From DASQDN01 sp035630195 (lineage in GTDB: Bacteria; Acidobacteriota; Terriglobia; Bryobacterales; Bryobacteraceae), in contig DASQLD010000489.1 in the NCBI GenBank assembly GCA_035630195.1, positions 1 through 6,542 of the forward strand: a DNA stretch of 6,542 nucleotides, in the 5' to 3' direction. How positions within the stretch are numbered: position 1 is the first letter of the stretch; each line of letters starts with the position of its first letter. The notes below the pieces were generated by a model. It saw nothing but the letters and a program-made list of their open reading frames with translations, did not search any database and was not told where the DNA came from. A program made the translations under genes and the position numbers. This document shows positions 6,389 through 6,542 of the stretch, in pieces.

Positions 6389-6541
6389 TTAAGGCAGCGT
6401 GGAGTCCACAAAGGACATTTCAAGCGCTCGTGCGAGAGGGAAGGCGCGGGTCGCTGCGAGCAGAATGAGACGCCAGCGCTCCTTCGGTTTCAACTGCTCC
6501 GTGATTGACCGGATGTGTCCAAGGAAGGCGGCCACGGCTTT
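6389..6541 (-). CDS. C-terminal end of an unrecognised protein, 5' end outside window
   Basis: A minus-strand frame enters from the right edge and stays open for 50 codons to TAA at 6389-6391. The piece has a plausible helical composition, with segments AAFLGHIRSI, ERWRLILLAATRAF and ARALEMSF, and a high share of G or C at third codon positions by eye, which favours real coding. I do not recognise the family. It converges on the remnant of the propeller gene, and its stop lies about 30 bases from where that homology ends. The plus-strand frame over the same bases is also open, so a chance reading cannot be excluded. Confidence 0.45.
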   Translation of the reverse strand, partial: KAVAAFLGHIRSITEQLKPKERWRLILLAATRAFPLARALEMSFVDSTLP

Positions 6542-6542
6542 C

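Overview
The window looks like a chromosomal signalling region from a soil-type bacterium, most likely an acidobacterium (Acidobacteriota). The assignment rests on the overall style of the proteins: a CheB-CheR fusion, a soluble REC-PAS histidine kinase, a NarL-type regulator with a K-T-A-E-F-H recognition helix, an OBAP-family lipoprotein and a sorbosone-dehydrogenase-like propeller protein. It comes from family knowledge only, because no 16S or other marker gene is present. Base composition is balanced to slightly GC-rich by eye and no abrupt change stands out.

Layout, left to right. 1-1790 (minus) is the N-terminal 596 codons of a CheB-CheR fusion that runs off the left edge at the start of its PAS-like region. 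Divergent from it, across a 123-bp gap, is a small helical hypothetical protein (1914-2225, plus). After a 5' leader with an 8-bp perfect hairpin comes a REC-PAS-HisKA-HATPase kinase (about 2459-3943, plus). A 348-bp stretch follows, holding a weak candidate for a small CxxC protein on the minus strand and a perfect inverted repeat. Next is a NarL/FixJ response regulator (4292-4939, plus, GTG start). Converging on it with a 25-bp gap is a lipoprotein of the OBAP/DUF1264 family (4965-5774, minus), whose leader carries two nested secondary-structure elements around its Shine-Dalgarno sequence. At the right is the N-terminal remnant of a PQQ-sugar/sorbosone dehydrogenase-like propeller gene (5984-about 6360, plus), frameshifted and then cut off. 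The last 150 bases contain the 3' end of an unrecognised minus-strand reading frame.

How the genes may work together. Three genes are phosphorelay or adaptation components: CheB-CheR, the receiver-headed kinase and the DNA-binding regulator. None has a membrane segment, so they would form a cytoplasmic circuit. In such a circuit the kinase could phosphorylate the NarL-type regulator and could be tuned through its own receiver domain. This partnership is inferred from proximity; the spacing does not prove an operon. The OBAP lipoprotein and the broken propeller gene have no evident link to the signalling genes.

No rRNA, tRNA, CRISPR array, insertion sequence or complete mobile element was seen. 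I did not find a convincing novel multi-gene system. The most interesting points are the leader structures, the small CxxC candidate, the lipoprotein form of OBAP, and the decayed junction at the right end.
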